A DNA stretch of 64,000 nucleotides from the NCBI RefSeq assembly GCF_029267015.1, contig NZ_JARIEA010000044.1, positions 20,889 through 84,888 of the forward strand, given 5' to 3'. Below the pieces are notes generated by a model. The model did no database searches and was not told where the DNA came from. It saw only the letters and a program-made list of their open reading frames with translations. The stretch is from Sporosarcina ureae (GTDB lineage: Bacteria > Bacillota > Bacilli > Bacillales_A > Planococcaceae). Shown in pieces: positions 55,224-63,461 of the stretch (the first letter of the stretch is position 1; each line of letters opens with the position of its first letter). The position numbers and the translations under genes are program-made.

Positions 55224-56159
55224 CTAAATTCTCTTTTTCAAATGCATTTTACGAATTACAGCATCAAATTGTGTTGGAATACCCTTTTCCATTAATTTTT
55301 GTGTACCTTTAGTTGTAAGATCCCACTCATATGTAGCTAGTGTTTCACCTTTTTCAGCTGTTACGATATCGAACCATGAGTGAAATGGATGTGAACCTGA
55401 AACATTCAAACCTTCTTGCGCTAGATCGGTAAATTGTATATGAATACCTTCACCAGAAACTTCTTTATCTAGCTGTAATCCAAGTACCTCTCTTGTACTA
55501 TCATTTACTAGTAGAAATCCAGGACCGTTAGAATCCCATGTAGTTTTTGGCTCTGAAAAAACTTTCTGTACTTCTTTGTTTTTTTCTGGATCTAGTTCAT
55601 CTACATAAATACCTTTCCAACCAGAGAACATCACACCTAAACGATCAGCTACACGCGTCTGAACTTTTTCACTAGTAGGTGTAGAAAAGGAATCAAACTC
55701 TGCTATAAACATTGATGGCTGTTTAGTATTGAGACGTTTTAACATACGCTGCCATTCTACTTCACTAAGACCACCATGTGTTTTTTCATATACAGCAAGC
55801 AAAGGATCCATATCTTTCTGCTTAATTTCGTCAGTAGTGGCTGTATTGGCTAAATAAATAATATCCGTTTTTAAATAGTCTTCTGGCAATGGACGTAATT
55901 CGGAAATCCCTTTGCCTTCAACATTCGTAAATCCACCGTAATAATCACGTGCAGGGTCAAAAGATTTATTACGTGTGGTTTGCACTTTCATATAATTTAA
56001 AGTCCAATTAACCCCCAAATGTTTTGAATAGGAATCTTCGACTGCAGACTTATCTATAATGGCTATTTTCAGAGGTTGAGTACTTTTTAATAACCATAAT
56101 CCTACAGGAATTACTAATATAAATGCACTAATCAACATGAAATTTACCAACTTTTTCAT
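55224..56159 (-). pseudogene. N-terminal part of the frameshifted glycoside-hydrolase-like protein
   Basis: A 311-codon frame beginning MKKLVNFMLISAFILVIPVG, an uncleaved signal anchor, after AGGGAGAGAA. The body is extracytoplasmic (LKIAIIDKSAVEDSYSKHLG near residue 30, then YVDELDPEK near 210). It stops at TAG 55224-55226. The downstream frame overlaps its end in the -1 register. If one A is restored in the A4 run at 55247-55250 the two join without any stop. A slippery-type GAAAAAG sits at 55233-55239, so programmed frameshift is the alternative. Confidence 0.6.
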
Positions 56160-56501
56160 AAGTCTTCTCTCCCTCAACTATTACATTTTCATTAATTATT
56201 ACTTAGGAAGGGTGATTTTCAACGAAAGTCAACGAATTTCACCAAATAAAAGGGTCCATAGTATCATTAATACAATTCATTTTATCAAATATAACATAAC
56301 GTAAAACTTTATTACTATGTTTCTTCCATAATGTACTATTGAGAATCTAGTATGTTTTTAATTAAAAGGGTAGTTCAGATGATTATAGGGTATTGTATTA
56401 AATGCTGAGCCAATGGTCTGAATAAATTTCAATTTCATTATTTTAACGAGCGCTCCACTTCTACATACATAAAAAGAGTTGAAGTATTGCTCCAACTCTT
56501 T
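56160..56501. other. 342-base gap between the glycoside-hydrolase-like gene and gmhB
   Basis: AT-rich promoter region of the envelope gene and the end of gmhB. I see only the gmhB terminator at its right end and no small gene. Confidence 0.55.
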
Positions 56502-56503
56502 TC
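56470..56503 (-). terminator. terminator of gmhB
   Basis: AAAGAGTTG and CAACTCTTT arms with T5 on the minus strand; the right arm touches the stop codon. Confidence 0.82.
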
Positions 56504-57029
56504 ATATTTCTATATTATCGATAATCCACGGCGTAGCTTGGAGCAAATTTGGAAACACGGCGTCAGCTAACGGATCAGTAGTGCCAAGAAAAACGGTTTT
56601 TGTTCCTGCATGCTTACCAGCCATAATATCTGTATCTGTGTCCCCTACCATGTAAGAAGACGATAAGTCTACTTGGTATTTCTCTGCTAAATCAACTATC
56701 AACTTACTATTAGGCTTTCGACAATCACAACCTGATTTAGGCTTATGCGGACAGTACGCGACTTCCTGAATGTCAGCGTCTTCTTTAGCCAGTTCGGATT
56801 GCATATAAGTATGAATGGCTTGTAACTTAGATTCTTTCATGTAACCAAGTCCTACACCACCTTGGTTGGTCACAACAAAAATATAATCAAACACTTCATT
56901 CAATTGCCTAATCGCCTCTGGTACACCAGGTAAAAAATAGAGTTGATTTGGCTCGTTGACAAACTTTACACGGCTAGTAAGCACTTCATTAATGACACCA
57001 TCCCGATCCAGAAATACGGCTTTTTTCAT
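56502..57029 (-). CDS. gmhB: HAD-IIIA phosphatase, GmhB-like
   Basis: A 175-residue phosphatase of the D-glycero-D-manno-heptose-1,7-bisphosphate 7-phosphatase group. HAD motif I FLDRDGVIN (residues 6-14), motif II VVTNQGGVG near 53, the zinc loop CPHKPKSGCDCRKP near 94 and motif IV VGDTDTDIMAGKHAG near 130 are intact. In Firmicutes such enzymes make activated heptose for S-layer glycans, or act as general sugar phosphatases. No other heptose genes are nearby. AAGGAGCGAAT precedes the ATG. Confidence 0.88.
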   Translation of the reverse strand: MKKAVFLDRDGVINEVLTSRVKFVNEPNQLYFLPGVPEAIRQLNEVFDYIFVVTNQGGVGLGYMKESKLQAIHTYMQSELAKEDADIQEVAYCPHKPKSGCDCRKPNSKLIVDLAEKYQVDLSSSYMVGDTDTDIMAGKHAGTKTVFLGTTDPLADAVFPNLLQATPWIIDNIEI

Positions 57030-57243
57030 AACGTATTCGCTCCTTAAAATTCACTTAATGAGTAGCATATCCTTTTAGCATTTTTTTAAACACTAGTCCT
57101 ATTCATCCCGTATCTACAGCGAATCAGTTAGGCAATATCATTGAGGTCTATGAAAATAACAACTAATATAGCATGTATATTAAATTTATAACGAATGCCG
57201 AATTACTTTGTGGCTACAACTAATTATGGGGTGATGCATAGAC

Positions 57244-58653
57244 ATGGTAAACTCACAAACATTTAATTTTAAAAAGAATCTTCCTCTGCTGATTGTTTTA
57301 TTGTCGGGTGCTTTCATCACGATTCTCAACCAAACCCTTCTTGCTACTGCCTTACCGCCTATTATGAAGGATCTCAATATTGGAGAAAGTACGGTTCAAT
57401 GGTTACAATCGATCTTCATGCTTGTGAACGGAATTATGATACCCATTACAGCTTTTTTAATCGGGAAATTCACGACTCGACGATTATTTCTTACTGCGAT
57501 GAGTATATTCGCGTTAGGAACACTTGTGGCTGCAGTATCACCCAATTTTTCAGTGCTATTAATAGGACGCGTCTTGCAAGGTGCTGGTGCAGGTATTATG
57601 ATGCCACTCCTGCAAACTATATTGTTTCTACTCTTTCCAATTGAACAACGTGGTAAAGCGATGGGATATTTCGGTCTAGTGATTGCATTTGCACCCGCTA
57701 TAGGACCAACTTTATCTGGTTACCTCGTGGATCAATTCCCTTGGCGCAGCGTCTTCTACGTAGTATTACCATTTGCCCTCTTTAATATTATCGCGGCGTA
57801 TTTCTTACTTAAAAACGTAACGAAAACAACTGATCCTAAAATGGACTATTTATCAATTGTGCTATCTACATTTGGTTTTGGTGGTCTTCTCTACGGTTTC
57901 AGTATTGCAGGTACGACTAGCTGGTTACACGCAAATGTCTTGATTTCACTAATTGTCGGTGCTATTTCGTTAGTCTGGTTTATTCTTAGACAATTGAATT
58001 TGAAAGAGCCTATTCTTGAGTTTAGGGTCTTTAAGTATGGCGTGTTTACGATGGCAACTAGTCTTGGCATGATCGTGTTTGCTTCGATGATTGGCACAAC
58101 GGTTATCTTGCCACTATTCATGCAGACGATGCTTGGATTTAGTGCGTTCCATTCGGGTTTGATGCTATTGCCAGGTGCGATCGTCATGGGTGTCATGAAC
58201 CCCGTTACCGGTACATTGTTTGATAAATATGGTGCCAAGTGGTTACTACTCACCGGTTTTGTTATTCTCACCATTACAACATTCGTTTTCGCTAATTTAA
58301 CTGAAGAAACAACATTTGCTTATCTGGCTACATTGAATGCCATCCGAATGTTCGGTATTTCAATGGTCATGATGCCTTCGACTACACTGGGTTTGAATGA
58401 ATTGCCGAATCGCTTAATTTCTCATGGTACGGCGATGAACAATACGTTCCGCCAAATGTCAGGCTCAATCGGTACTGCTGTACTCGTTACGGTTATGGTG
58501 ACAACTGAAATTAACAACGGTACGGTTGCGGGGCAAATACATGGCGTGAATATGTCCTTCTTCGTTGCTGGTTGGATTTCAGTCGTAGGATTAATTTTAG
58601 CTATTTTGATTAAAGATCCGAGGAAAAGAAGTAAAGAAGTAAAAGCCTCATAG
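57244..58653 (+). CDS. DHA2-family MFS drug transporter
   Basis: A 469-residue protein with 14 likely membrane segments. LNQTLLATALPPIMKDL near residue 28 is the DHA2 start motif, FTTRRLFLTAM stands in for motif A, and YFGLVIAFAPAIGPTLSGYL near 143 is motif C. Multidrug export is the expected role. GGGGTGATG precedes the ATG. Its terminator seems to be split by the IS element that begins 95 bases downstream. It differs clearly from the DHA2 pump at 44-45.6 kb. Confidence 0.88.
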   Translation: MVNSQTFNFKKNLPLLIVLLSGAFITILNQTLLATALPPIMKDLNIGESTVQWLQSIFMLVNGIMIPITAFLIGKFTTRRLFLTAMSIFALGTLVAAVSPNFSVLLIGRVLQGAGAGIMMPLLQTILFLLFPIEQRGKAMGYFGLVIAFAPAIGPTLSGYLVDQFPWRSVFYVVLPFALFNIIAAYFLLKNVTKTTDPKMDYLSIVLSTFGFGGLLYGFSIAGTTSWLHANVLISLIVGAISLVWFILRQLNLKEPILEFRVFKYGVFTMATSLGMIVFASMIGTTVILPLFMQTMLGFSAFHSGLMLLPGAIVMGVMNPVTGTLFDKYGAKWLLLTGFVILTITTFVFANLTEETTFAYLATLNAIRMFGISMVMMPSTTLGLNELPNRLISHGTAMNNTFRQMSGSIGTAVLVTVMVTTEINNGTVAGQIHGVNMSFFVAGWISVVGLILAILIKDPRKRSKEVKAS

Positions 58654-58720
58654 ACAAATTTTCTGTCTCTCAGAGTATTAAACGGTTCTGTTCACTGGTA
58701 CAAAATTAAATGAAATAACT

Positions 58721-58737
58721 AAAAAGCCACCTAATTC
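58721..58737. repeat. left arm of the 17-bp inverted repeat flanking the IS
   Basis: AAAAAGCCACCTAATTC. It is perfectly complementary to 60214-60230. Together with the A-run and T-run at the outer ends it looks like a bidirectional terminator whose loop has been opened by the IS. Confidence 0.8.
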
Positions 58738-58750
58738 GCGTATTAAAATG

Positions 58751-58802
58751 TACCCTATAGGATAGACACTTTGAAAAAAGTCTATCTCATAGGGTATTTT
58801 TG
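58751..58802 (+). terminator. hairpin with U-run at the IS left end
   Basis: TACCCTATAGGATAGAC and GTCTATCTCATAGGGTA pair around a 12-base loop with an internal bubble, then T5 follows. It precedes a TATAAT (58805-58810) for the transposase. It would stop read-through from outside promoters into the transposase genes. Confidence 0.7.
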
Positions 58803-58831
58803 TTTATAATGAAAAAAAGACGTGGGAGCGG

Positions 58832-59275
58832 ATGAACATGACTGAACGATTGTTTACCACCAAAGAACAAGCACGATTACAATGCAATCCTAACGTACAA
58901 GCTGTTAGTGACAAATCTATCACGTATACAGATGAATTTAAGCGCCAATTTATTGCGAAGAATGAAAAAGGAAGAATGCCCCGAGAGATTTTTGAAGAGG
59001 CTGGCTTAGATGCGGATTTAATTGGGGTAAAACGGATTAGATCTTCAGGTAAACGTTGGCGTGCTGCCTATCGAAAAAACGGGATAGAAGGCTTACAAGA
59101 CACACGAAAAACGAATTCAGGCCGCCCATTAGAACGCGACTTAACACCAGAAGAAAAGATTGAACGATTGGAAGCGAAGAATCGTTTATTACAAGCGGAG
59201 AATGAACTGTTAAAAAAGCTAGATCTACTCGAAAGGCAGATGATGAAAAAGAAATCACAATCGAAACGACGCTGA
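58832..59275 (+). CDS. IS3-family transposase OrfA (helix-turn-helix protein)
   Basis: A 147-residue basic protein. The helix-turn-helix is about residues 30-80 (KRQFIAKNEKGRMPREIFEE), and the C-terminal leucine-zipper helix is IERLEAKNRLLQAENELLKK near 110-130. It binds the IS ends and regulates transposition. GGGAGCGG precedes two ATGs (58832 and 58838), and the second is better spaced. A -1 slip at A_AAA_AAG (59212-59218) would fuse it to OrfB to make the active transposase. Confidence 0.88.
   Translation: MNMTERLFTTKEQARLQCNPNVQAVSDKSITYTDEFKRQFIAKNEKGRMPREIFEEAGLDADLIGVKRIRSSGKRWRAAYRKNGIEGLQDTRKTNSGRPLERDLTPEEKIERLEAKNRLLQAENELLKKLDLLERQMMKKKSQSKRR
59212..59218 (+). other. -1 ribosomal frameshift heptamer A_AAA_AAG
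   Basis: The heptamer lies in frame with OrfA; slipping back one base there enters the OrfB frame, which is open from here to 60168. This is the usual IS150-group signal. Confidence 0.8.
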
Positions 59276-59322
59276 AATTCGAACTCATCCATTACACCAT
59301 CCAAAAGTATAAATTAAACCGT

Positions 59323-60168
59323 TTGGTGAGCTACTTATGCGAAATCATGGAGGTGTCTCGTTCGGGCTACTATAAGCACTTCGGAGAGAAGTCTAAACAG
59401 AAGCGTGCAATACAAGAACAAGCAGATGAAGACGTAAAGGAAATCATTTTAAAGGCCTATCATTTCCGAGGGCGAAAAAAAGGAGCACGCCAAATTAAAA
59501 TGACACTCCAAAATCAGTATGGGATTACGTATAACCTAAAACGTATCCGCCGTATTATGAAGAAATTTGATATTATCTGTCCGATCCGCAAAGCCAATCC
59601 AGCACGTCGTATGGCCAAGGCGACGAAAGAACATCGCACATGTGAAAACAAACTACAGCGTGAGTTTAAGCAAGGAGTAGCTGGAAAAGTATTATTGACT
59701 GATATCACGTATTTGACGTATGGAAACGGCAGACGTGCTTATTTATCTACGGTTAAAGATGCCCAAACAAATGAAATACTCGCATATGAAATCTCTTCTT
59801 CTTTAGGTCTAGAAATCGCATTGAATACGCTTAAAAAACTTAAGAAACATCGTCATTTAACAGTCGATGCATTTATTCATTCGGATCAAGGATTTCATTA
59901 TACGAGTCCACGATATCAAGCAGCAGTGAAGAAATTGGGATTAGGACAATCCATGTCACGCAGAGGGAACTGTTGGGATAACGCCCCACAGGAATCATTT
60001 TTTGGTCACTTCAAGGATGAAACCAATATAAAAGATTGTGAGTCACTAGAAGATGTAAAACGAGAGATCAAGAGTTATATGACTTATTACAACCATTATA
60101 GAGGTCAATGGAACTTGAAAAAGCTGCCACCTGTAATATACAGACGACAGCTCCAACAAGCAGCCTAG
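59323..60168 (+). CDS. IS3-family transposase OrfB (DDE integrase domain)
   Basis: The integrase half, at least 281 residues; the frame is open from the slip site at 59219, which adds about 35 residues. HTH_21 lies near the start (CEIMEVSRSGYYKH), then the DDE residues LTDITYLTYGNG (first D), FIHSDQGFHYTS (second D) and SRRGNCWDNAPQESFFGHFK (E). The conserved NCWDNA motif is intact. A TTG at 59323 is the first start codon but the protein is most likely made as an OrfAB fusion. Confidence 0.92.
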   Translation: MVSYLCEIMEVSRSGYYKHFGEKSKQKRAIQEQADEDVKEIILKAYHFRGRKKGARQIKMTLQNQYGITYNLKRIRRIMKKFDIICPIRKANPARRMAKATKEHRTCENKLQREFKQGVAGKVLLTDITYLTYGNGRRAYLSTVKDAQTNEILAYEISSSLGLEIALNTLKKLKKHRHLTVDAFIHSDQGFHYTSPRYQAAVKKLGLGQSMSRRGNCWDNAPQESFFGHFKDETNIKDCESLEDVKREIKSYMTYYNHYRGQWNLKKLPPVIYRRQLQQAA

Positions 60169-60213
60169 ACTTTTTTAAAATTGTCCTTTACAAAGGGTAC
60201 ACTTTACACTTTA

Positions 60214-60230
60214 GAATTAGGTGGCTTTTT
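60214..60230. repeat. right arm of the 17-bp inverted repeat flanking the IS
   Basis: GAATTAGGTGGCTTTTT, the perfect complement of 58721-58737, with one more T beyond it. Confidence 0.8.
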
Positions 60231-60299
60231 TCTCCTTATATACCATCAAGCTTTTGGATGAAATAACATCAAGCCCTAGATAGATCAGCTTTTTAACTC

Positions 60300-60381
60300 G
60301 TTGATCTGCGCTGTAGCCAGACGCGTGTCCTATGGGCGGGTGATGAATCTCTCGGAGTCGCCGGCTGTAACGAAGATCAAC
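60300..60381. repeat. internally deleted copy of the dispersed palindromic repeat
   Basis: Runs in the opposite direction to the full copy. Ends GTTGATCT and AGATCAAC are kept, with GGCGACTCC and GACACGCGTC-type inner blocks, but the central part holding the TGAGCC/GGCTCA arms is missing, leaving 82 bp. Confidence 0.65.
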
Positions 60382-60445
60382 TGAGCGAGTGCGATTAACA
60401 ATGTGCCACAATTGCGTCCATTAGTGAAATAAGCAAATTGCTTAC

Positions 60446-60850
60446 TTAGTCTGAGTAAGAACCTCCTGGTAATGTGAATAAATAGAATCCATTGTCCCCT
60501 CTTAACTGCCACCCTTCAAAAAAACTACTATCGTGAAACAATTCAAGAAAAGTATTATCTTCAAATTCCAAAACTAAGTCAGACATCTCTTCAAAATGAT
60601 AGATGTTCATAACCTTTTTACCCATAAGTATACTTTCAACATTCTTATAAGTGAATTTATCAGGGGCTTGGGTACAATCTGAAAACCCAATTAAGACTTG
60701 ATTAGCAACTAGTAATCTCCAAGGACATTCAATAATTAACCCACCATTACTAAACCCCAATCCCAATGGTAAGTTTTTTTCTGTATTCACCTCAAAAACA
60801 CTTTGTCCAAAAAAATAATTAAAATCAATACTACTTTGTTTCCTAAACAT
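60446..60850 (-). CDS. hypothetical protein (DUF6188/immunity-like)
   Basis: A 134-residue soluble protein, acidic and aromatic-rich. The C-terminal block LFHDSSFFEGWQLRGDNG with a WxLxG-type motif resembles small DUF6188-type or polymorphic-toxin immunity proteins. No toxin gene is adjacent. I start at MFRKQSSI; GTG codons four and five residues earlier are alternatives and the binding site is weak for all. It is next to the IS and a decayed repeat, an accessory-looking place. Confidence 0.6.
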   Translation of the reverse strand: MFRKQSSIDFNYFFGQSVFEVNTEKNLPLGLGFSNGGLIIECPWRLLVANQVLIGFSDCTQAPDKFTYKNVESILMGKKVMNIYHFEEMSDLVLEFEDNTFLELFHDSSFFEGWQLRGDNGFYLFTLPGGSYSD

Positions 60851-61254
60851 TTGGAGCACCACATTTCCATCCTAATTTCTACTGATAGGTTTATTCAAGT
60901 AAATGGCCGTTTGTTGAACTATGGGCCTACACATAATTCGTAATTAGTCTAGCATACTTATTCCAGTAGTTTGTTTAATCATCAAAATGGCACCGTTAAT
61001 TTCAATGATACTTAACATTTTAAATCAGTGTGAATTCGCTTGTTATCTCAGATTTTGTACTACTTAACTAAATGGTGTACTCATCGTAGAGGAAGACTTT
61101 TTAATTCTTGTTATACATTACTTCAATCATTCTGTTTTCTCCATTTTGTCTAGATCAATACATACTTTGAGTTGCTTTAACTCTTGAATGTAAAGTAAAC
61201 TAGACAAAAAGTATGGTTTAGTATACACTACAATTAGATGAGGTGATGAGTAGC
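60851..61254. other. 404-base AT-rich gap with operator-like inverted repeats
   Basis: No gene seen. Near its right end, TTTTGTCTAG (61144-61153) and CTAGACAAAA (61200-61209) are perfect 10-bp inverted repeats 46 bases apart, with a small GAGTT/AACTC hairpin between them. The right one covers a possible -35 of the XRE operon, whose -10 is TATACA at 61222-61227. Autoregulation by the XRE protein is plausible. Confidence 0.5.
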
Positions 61255-61458
61255 GTGATAAAAAATCGTGTGAGGGAATTGCGTGCTCGAGCGGATTTGA
61301 CGCAAGGTGAGCTTGCTGAACGGGTTGGAGTTACTCGGCAAACGATAGTGGCACTAGAAAAAGGAAGTTATACGCCTTCTCTTCTACTAGCTATGAACAT
61401 TGCAGAAGTATTTATGCTTTCAATTGAAGAGATTTTCTATAAGGAGGATGCGCAATGA
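61255..61458 (+). CDS. XRE-family transcriptional regulator
   Basis: A 67-residue stand-alone Cro/C1-type helix-turn-helix protein: [20 protein letters not shown], then [20 protein letters not shown]. It starts at GTG 61255, eight bases after GAGGTGA; GTG and ATG codons nine and twelve bases upstream are alternatives. Its stop overlaps the start of the next gene. Small XRE regulators paired with a membrane protein are common in Firmicutes and often regulate that operon. Confidence 0.88.
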   Translation: MIKNRVRELRARADLTQGELAERVGVTRQTIVALEKGSYTPSLLLAMNIAEVFMLSIEEIFYKEDAQ

Positions 61459-61940
61459 ACCATGTATTTCTATCAGTCACATTACGAATTTTGTTATTCA
61501 TTTCTTTAGCTATGATGGTATTTGACTTTTTACGTGTTGAGCAACAATTCACTCTCATGAACAGAGGGTATACAGAAGGGTTTTCTGTTCAAGTTACTTC
61601 GTGGCCCGGTTCATTAATGTTGATTGTTCTTTTTCTTTTTGTGGTAGGCAATGTAGTGTATTTTTTACGATTACGAAAAAACAAGAATACAGATATACGA
61701 GATTTTATAACATTTGAATATGATTCTACTGATGAACGTGCCATTGCAAATACACGGAAAGCTGTAAGTTATGCTTTTTCAGGTTTACTGATTTATTCCT
61801 TTTTCATGATCGGCTCGTTTATGTTTATTCCGAACTATTTCTTGGATCATATTTGGTATCCATTATTTGCAACTGCTTCTATTCCTATCAGCGGATTGAT
61901 TATATATGCGATCTCTTTCACTGCCTTGCAACGTGCATAA
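61455..61940 (+). CDS. membrane protein paired with the XRE regulator
   Basis: A 161-residue protein with about four transmembrane segments (residues 5-24, 50-72, 105-130 and 135-158). It overlaps the regulator gene by four bases (ATGA). The arrangement resembles DUF2178-type pairs of XRE regulator and membrane protein. No function is known. Followed by a strong bidirectional terminator. Confidence 0.78.
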   Translation: MNHVFLSVTLRILLFISLAMMVFDFLRVEQQFTLMNRGYTEGFSVQVTSWPGSLMLIVLFLFVVGNVVYFLRLRKNKNTDIRDFITFEYDSTDERAIANTRKAVSYAFSGLLIYSFFMIGSFMFIPNYFLDHIWYPLFATASIPISGLIIYAISFTALQRA

Positions 61941-61948
61941 ATAGCATA

Positions 61949-61988
61949 ATAAAAAGCACATTCACTATTTGCGAATGTGCTTTTTATT
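61949..61988. terminator. bidirectional terminator between the XRE operon and queT
   Basis: Perfect arms AAAAAGCACATTC and GAATGTGCTTTTT around a nine-base loop. Shared by converging genes. Confidence 0.92.
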
Positions 61989-62496
61989 ATTTAGTTAGAT
62001 CTATTTTTTTATTCAATGCGTATATAACCATTCCACCAATTGTCATGGACAATAATTCACCAATACCCGCTGTTAGCCAAGTCGCCCAGAATGGGAAGCC
62101 AAGCAAGATGTTCAATTGAAAAGCAATTGCACACATAGATACTGCAAATACAATAGCAGTAATCACCATTTTCACAATATCATTTTTAATTTTCTTCACT
62201 AATGCACGGCTTATTAGCAAAGCAACCAATGTAGCCATCGAACCAATCGGCACATCCAATAACCAAGTAGGTGACATGAAGTTAGCAAGTGCTACACCTA
62301 ACGTAACACCGACTATATAACGCTTATTATACAACGCGAGATAGTTGAACATTTCCGACAAACGCAGTTGAACCGCGCCAAAACTAATAACTGCAAATAC
62401 AAATGTCACCGTTACATACAAAGCTGCAACGAGTGCTGTTTTTGCCAGTTCATTCACCGTACTTTTAGGTGAATCCTTTACATAAGACATACTCAT
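61987..62496 (-). CDS. queT: QueT-family queuosine-precursor transporter (ECF S component)
   Basis: A 169-residue membrane protein with about five to six hydrophobic segments. Family motifs include FGAVQLRLSEMFNYLAL near residue 40 and NFMSPTWLLDVPIGS near 71. QueT proteins import preQ1 or preQ0 for tRNA queuosine. I start at MSMSYVKDS, with AAAGGAGAAA upstream; the frame is open 19 codons earlier through the leader. A structured leader lies before it, as riboswitch control is usual for this family. Confidence 0.87.
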   Translation of the reverse strand: MSMSYVKDSPKSTVNELAKTALVAALYVTVTFVFAVISFGAVQLRLSEMFNYLALYNKRYIVGVTLGVALANFMSPTWLLDVPIGSMATLVALLISRALVKKIKNDIVKMVITAIVFAVSMCAIAFQLNILLGFPFWATWLTAGIGELLSMTIGGMVIYALNKKIDLTK

Positions 62497-62624
62497 ATTA
62501 TTTTCTCCTTTGTGAAATAGCTTAGTTGCTATTCCAGTAATAACTACGACCAAAGGAAGAAAGAACCTATCGTTCGATCAAAAGTGTCGTAGTGCAAACA
62601 GAATTTGCTTGCTTGGGTATTATA
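62497..62624 (-). promoter_or_regulatory. promoter and structured leader of queT, class not recognised
   Basis: TATAAT at 62619-62624 (minus strand) gives a leader of about 110 bases. ACTACGAC (62586-62593) pairs perfectly with GTCGTAGT (62543-62550), enclosing GAAC-loop-GTTC (62563-62575). A second hairpin AATAGC/GCTATT (62516-62533) lies just before the binding site AAAGGAG. It does not fit the preQ1-I consensus; I cannot decide on preQ1-II or -III. Confidence 0.55.
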
Positions 62625-62650
62625 ACAGAAGTTCCTGTATTAGAGAAGCT

Positions 62651-63406
62651 TTATTTCGCTATCCATCCGCCGTCGATAGGAATGACGGCACCATGGATGT
62701 AATCAGCTAAGGAACTGGCTATGTATAATGTGAGGTTTGCAACTTCAATTGGTTGCGCCCAACGTCCCGCGGGAGTTTCTTCTGCAACCCATTTCGCCAT
62801 TTCACCATCACCTGCAAAATCTACCTCGTTCATTGGAGTTTGGATCGCGCCTGGCGCAATCGCGTTCGCACGAATCCCCTCACGACAATAATCCATATCC
62901 AGTTGCTTTGTATAGCCGACTATCGCATGTTTGGATGCAGTATAGGCTGCACCGCCACCACCTGCCACAAGCCCCGCAATAGAAGCCATATTCACGATGA
63001 CACCCGACTTGTTAGCGAGCATATGTGGTAAGACTTCATTGGTCATGAAATAAGTACCTTTTACATTCGTATCCATAATTCGATCCCATAGCGCTTCATC
63101 AGTATCCAACGTTTTCGCAAAGCCATCCAGTACACCTGCTGTATTTAATAAAATATCAATGCTGCTAAATGTATGTATAGCTTCTTTAACGGCATGTTGG
63201 ATATCTTCTTTCGAGCTGACACTTCCTATGACATATCTAAACTGATTTGGATACGATTGTTTCATCGTTTGCATATCACCTTCATTCATATCAAACGCAA
63301 CTACATTCGCCCCGTTCTTAAGAAACGCATTCGCTTGTGCTTGCCCGATACCTGAAGCTGCCCCCGTTACCAGCACTGTCTTTCCTACATACTCTTCAAA
63401 TTTCAT
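62651..63406 (-). CDS. short-chain dehydrogenase, FabG-like
   Basis: A 251-residue classical SDR. TGAASGIGQAQ (residues 14-24) binds the cofactor, NTAG lies near 89, the serine is in NMASIAG near 138 and YTASKH (YxxxK) near 152; the C-terminus is GGWIAK-like. The aspartate in VAFDMNE suggests NAD preference. GGAGGGATAG precedes MKFEEY. Substrate unknown; a 3-oxoacyl, sugar or alcohol dehydrogenase is possible. Single-gene unit. Confidence 0.87.
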   Translation of the reverse strand: MKFEEYVGKTVLVTGAASGIGQAQANAFLKNGANVVAFDMNEGDMQTMKQSYPNQFRYVIGSVSSKEDIQHAVKEAIHTFSSIDILLNTAGVLDGFAKTLDTDEALWDRIMDTNVKGTYFMTNEVLPHMLANKSGVIVNMASIAGLVAGGGGAAYTASKHAIVGYTKQLDMDYCREGIRANAIAPGAIQTPMNEVDFAGDGEMAKWVAEETPAGRWAQPIEVANLTLYIASSLADYIHGAVIPIDGGWIAK

Positions 63407-63461
63407 ACTATCCCTCCAAAATAAAAAACTCATGATCGCTCATGAGCTTTGATTCATTGTA

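Larger units (their letters stand above)
58749..60201 (+). mobile_element. IS3-family (IS150-group) insertion sequence, intact
   Basis: A 1453-bp element. The left end TGTACCCTATAGGATAGACA and the right end (reverse complement TGTACCCTTTGTAAAGGACA) are imperfect inverted repeats beginning TG, as in the IS150 group. It carries two overlapping frames with a -1 slippery site and an intact DDE transposase. The three bases beside each end (AAA and CTT) differ, so no 3-bp target duplication is visible. A hairpin with a U-run lies just inside the left end. Confidence 0.85.

Noticed and set aside
58721..58737. Outer 17-bp repeat as the true IS terminus
   Set aside because: The inner ends start TG and resemble IS150-group ends; the outer repeat with A- and T-runs looks like a terminator. 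Not fully excluded.
62497..62624. preQ1-I riboswitch before queT
   Set aside because: The CCCTCTATAAAAAACTAA-type 3' block and the short pseudoknot pattern are missing.
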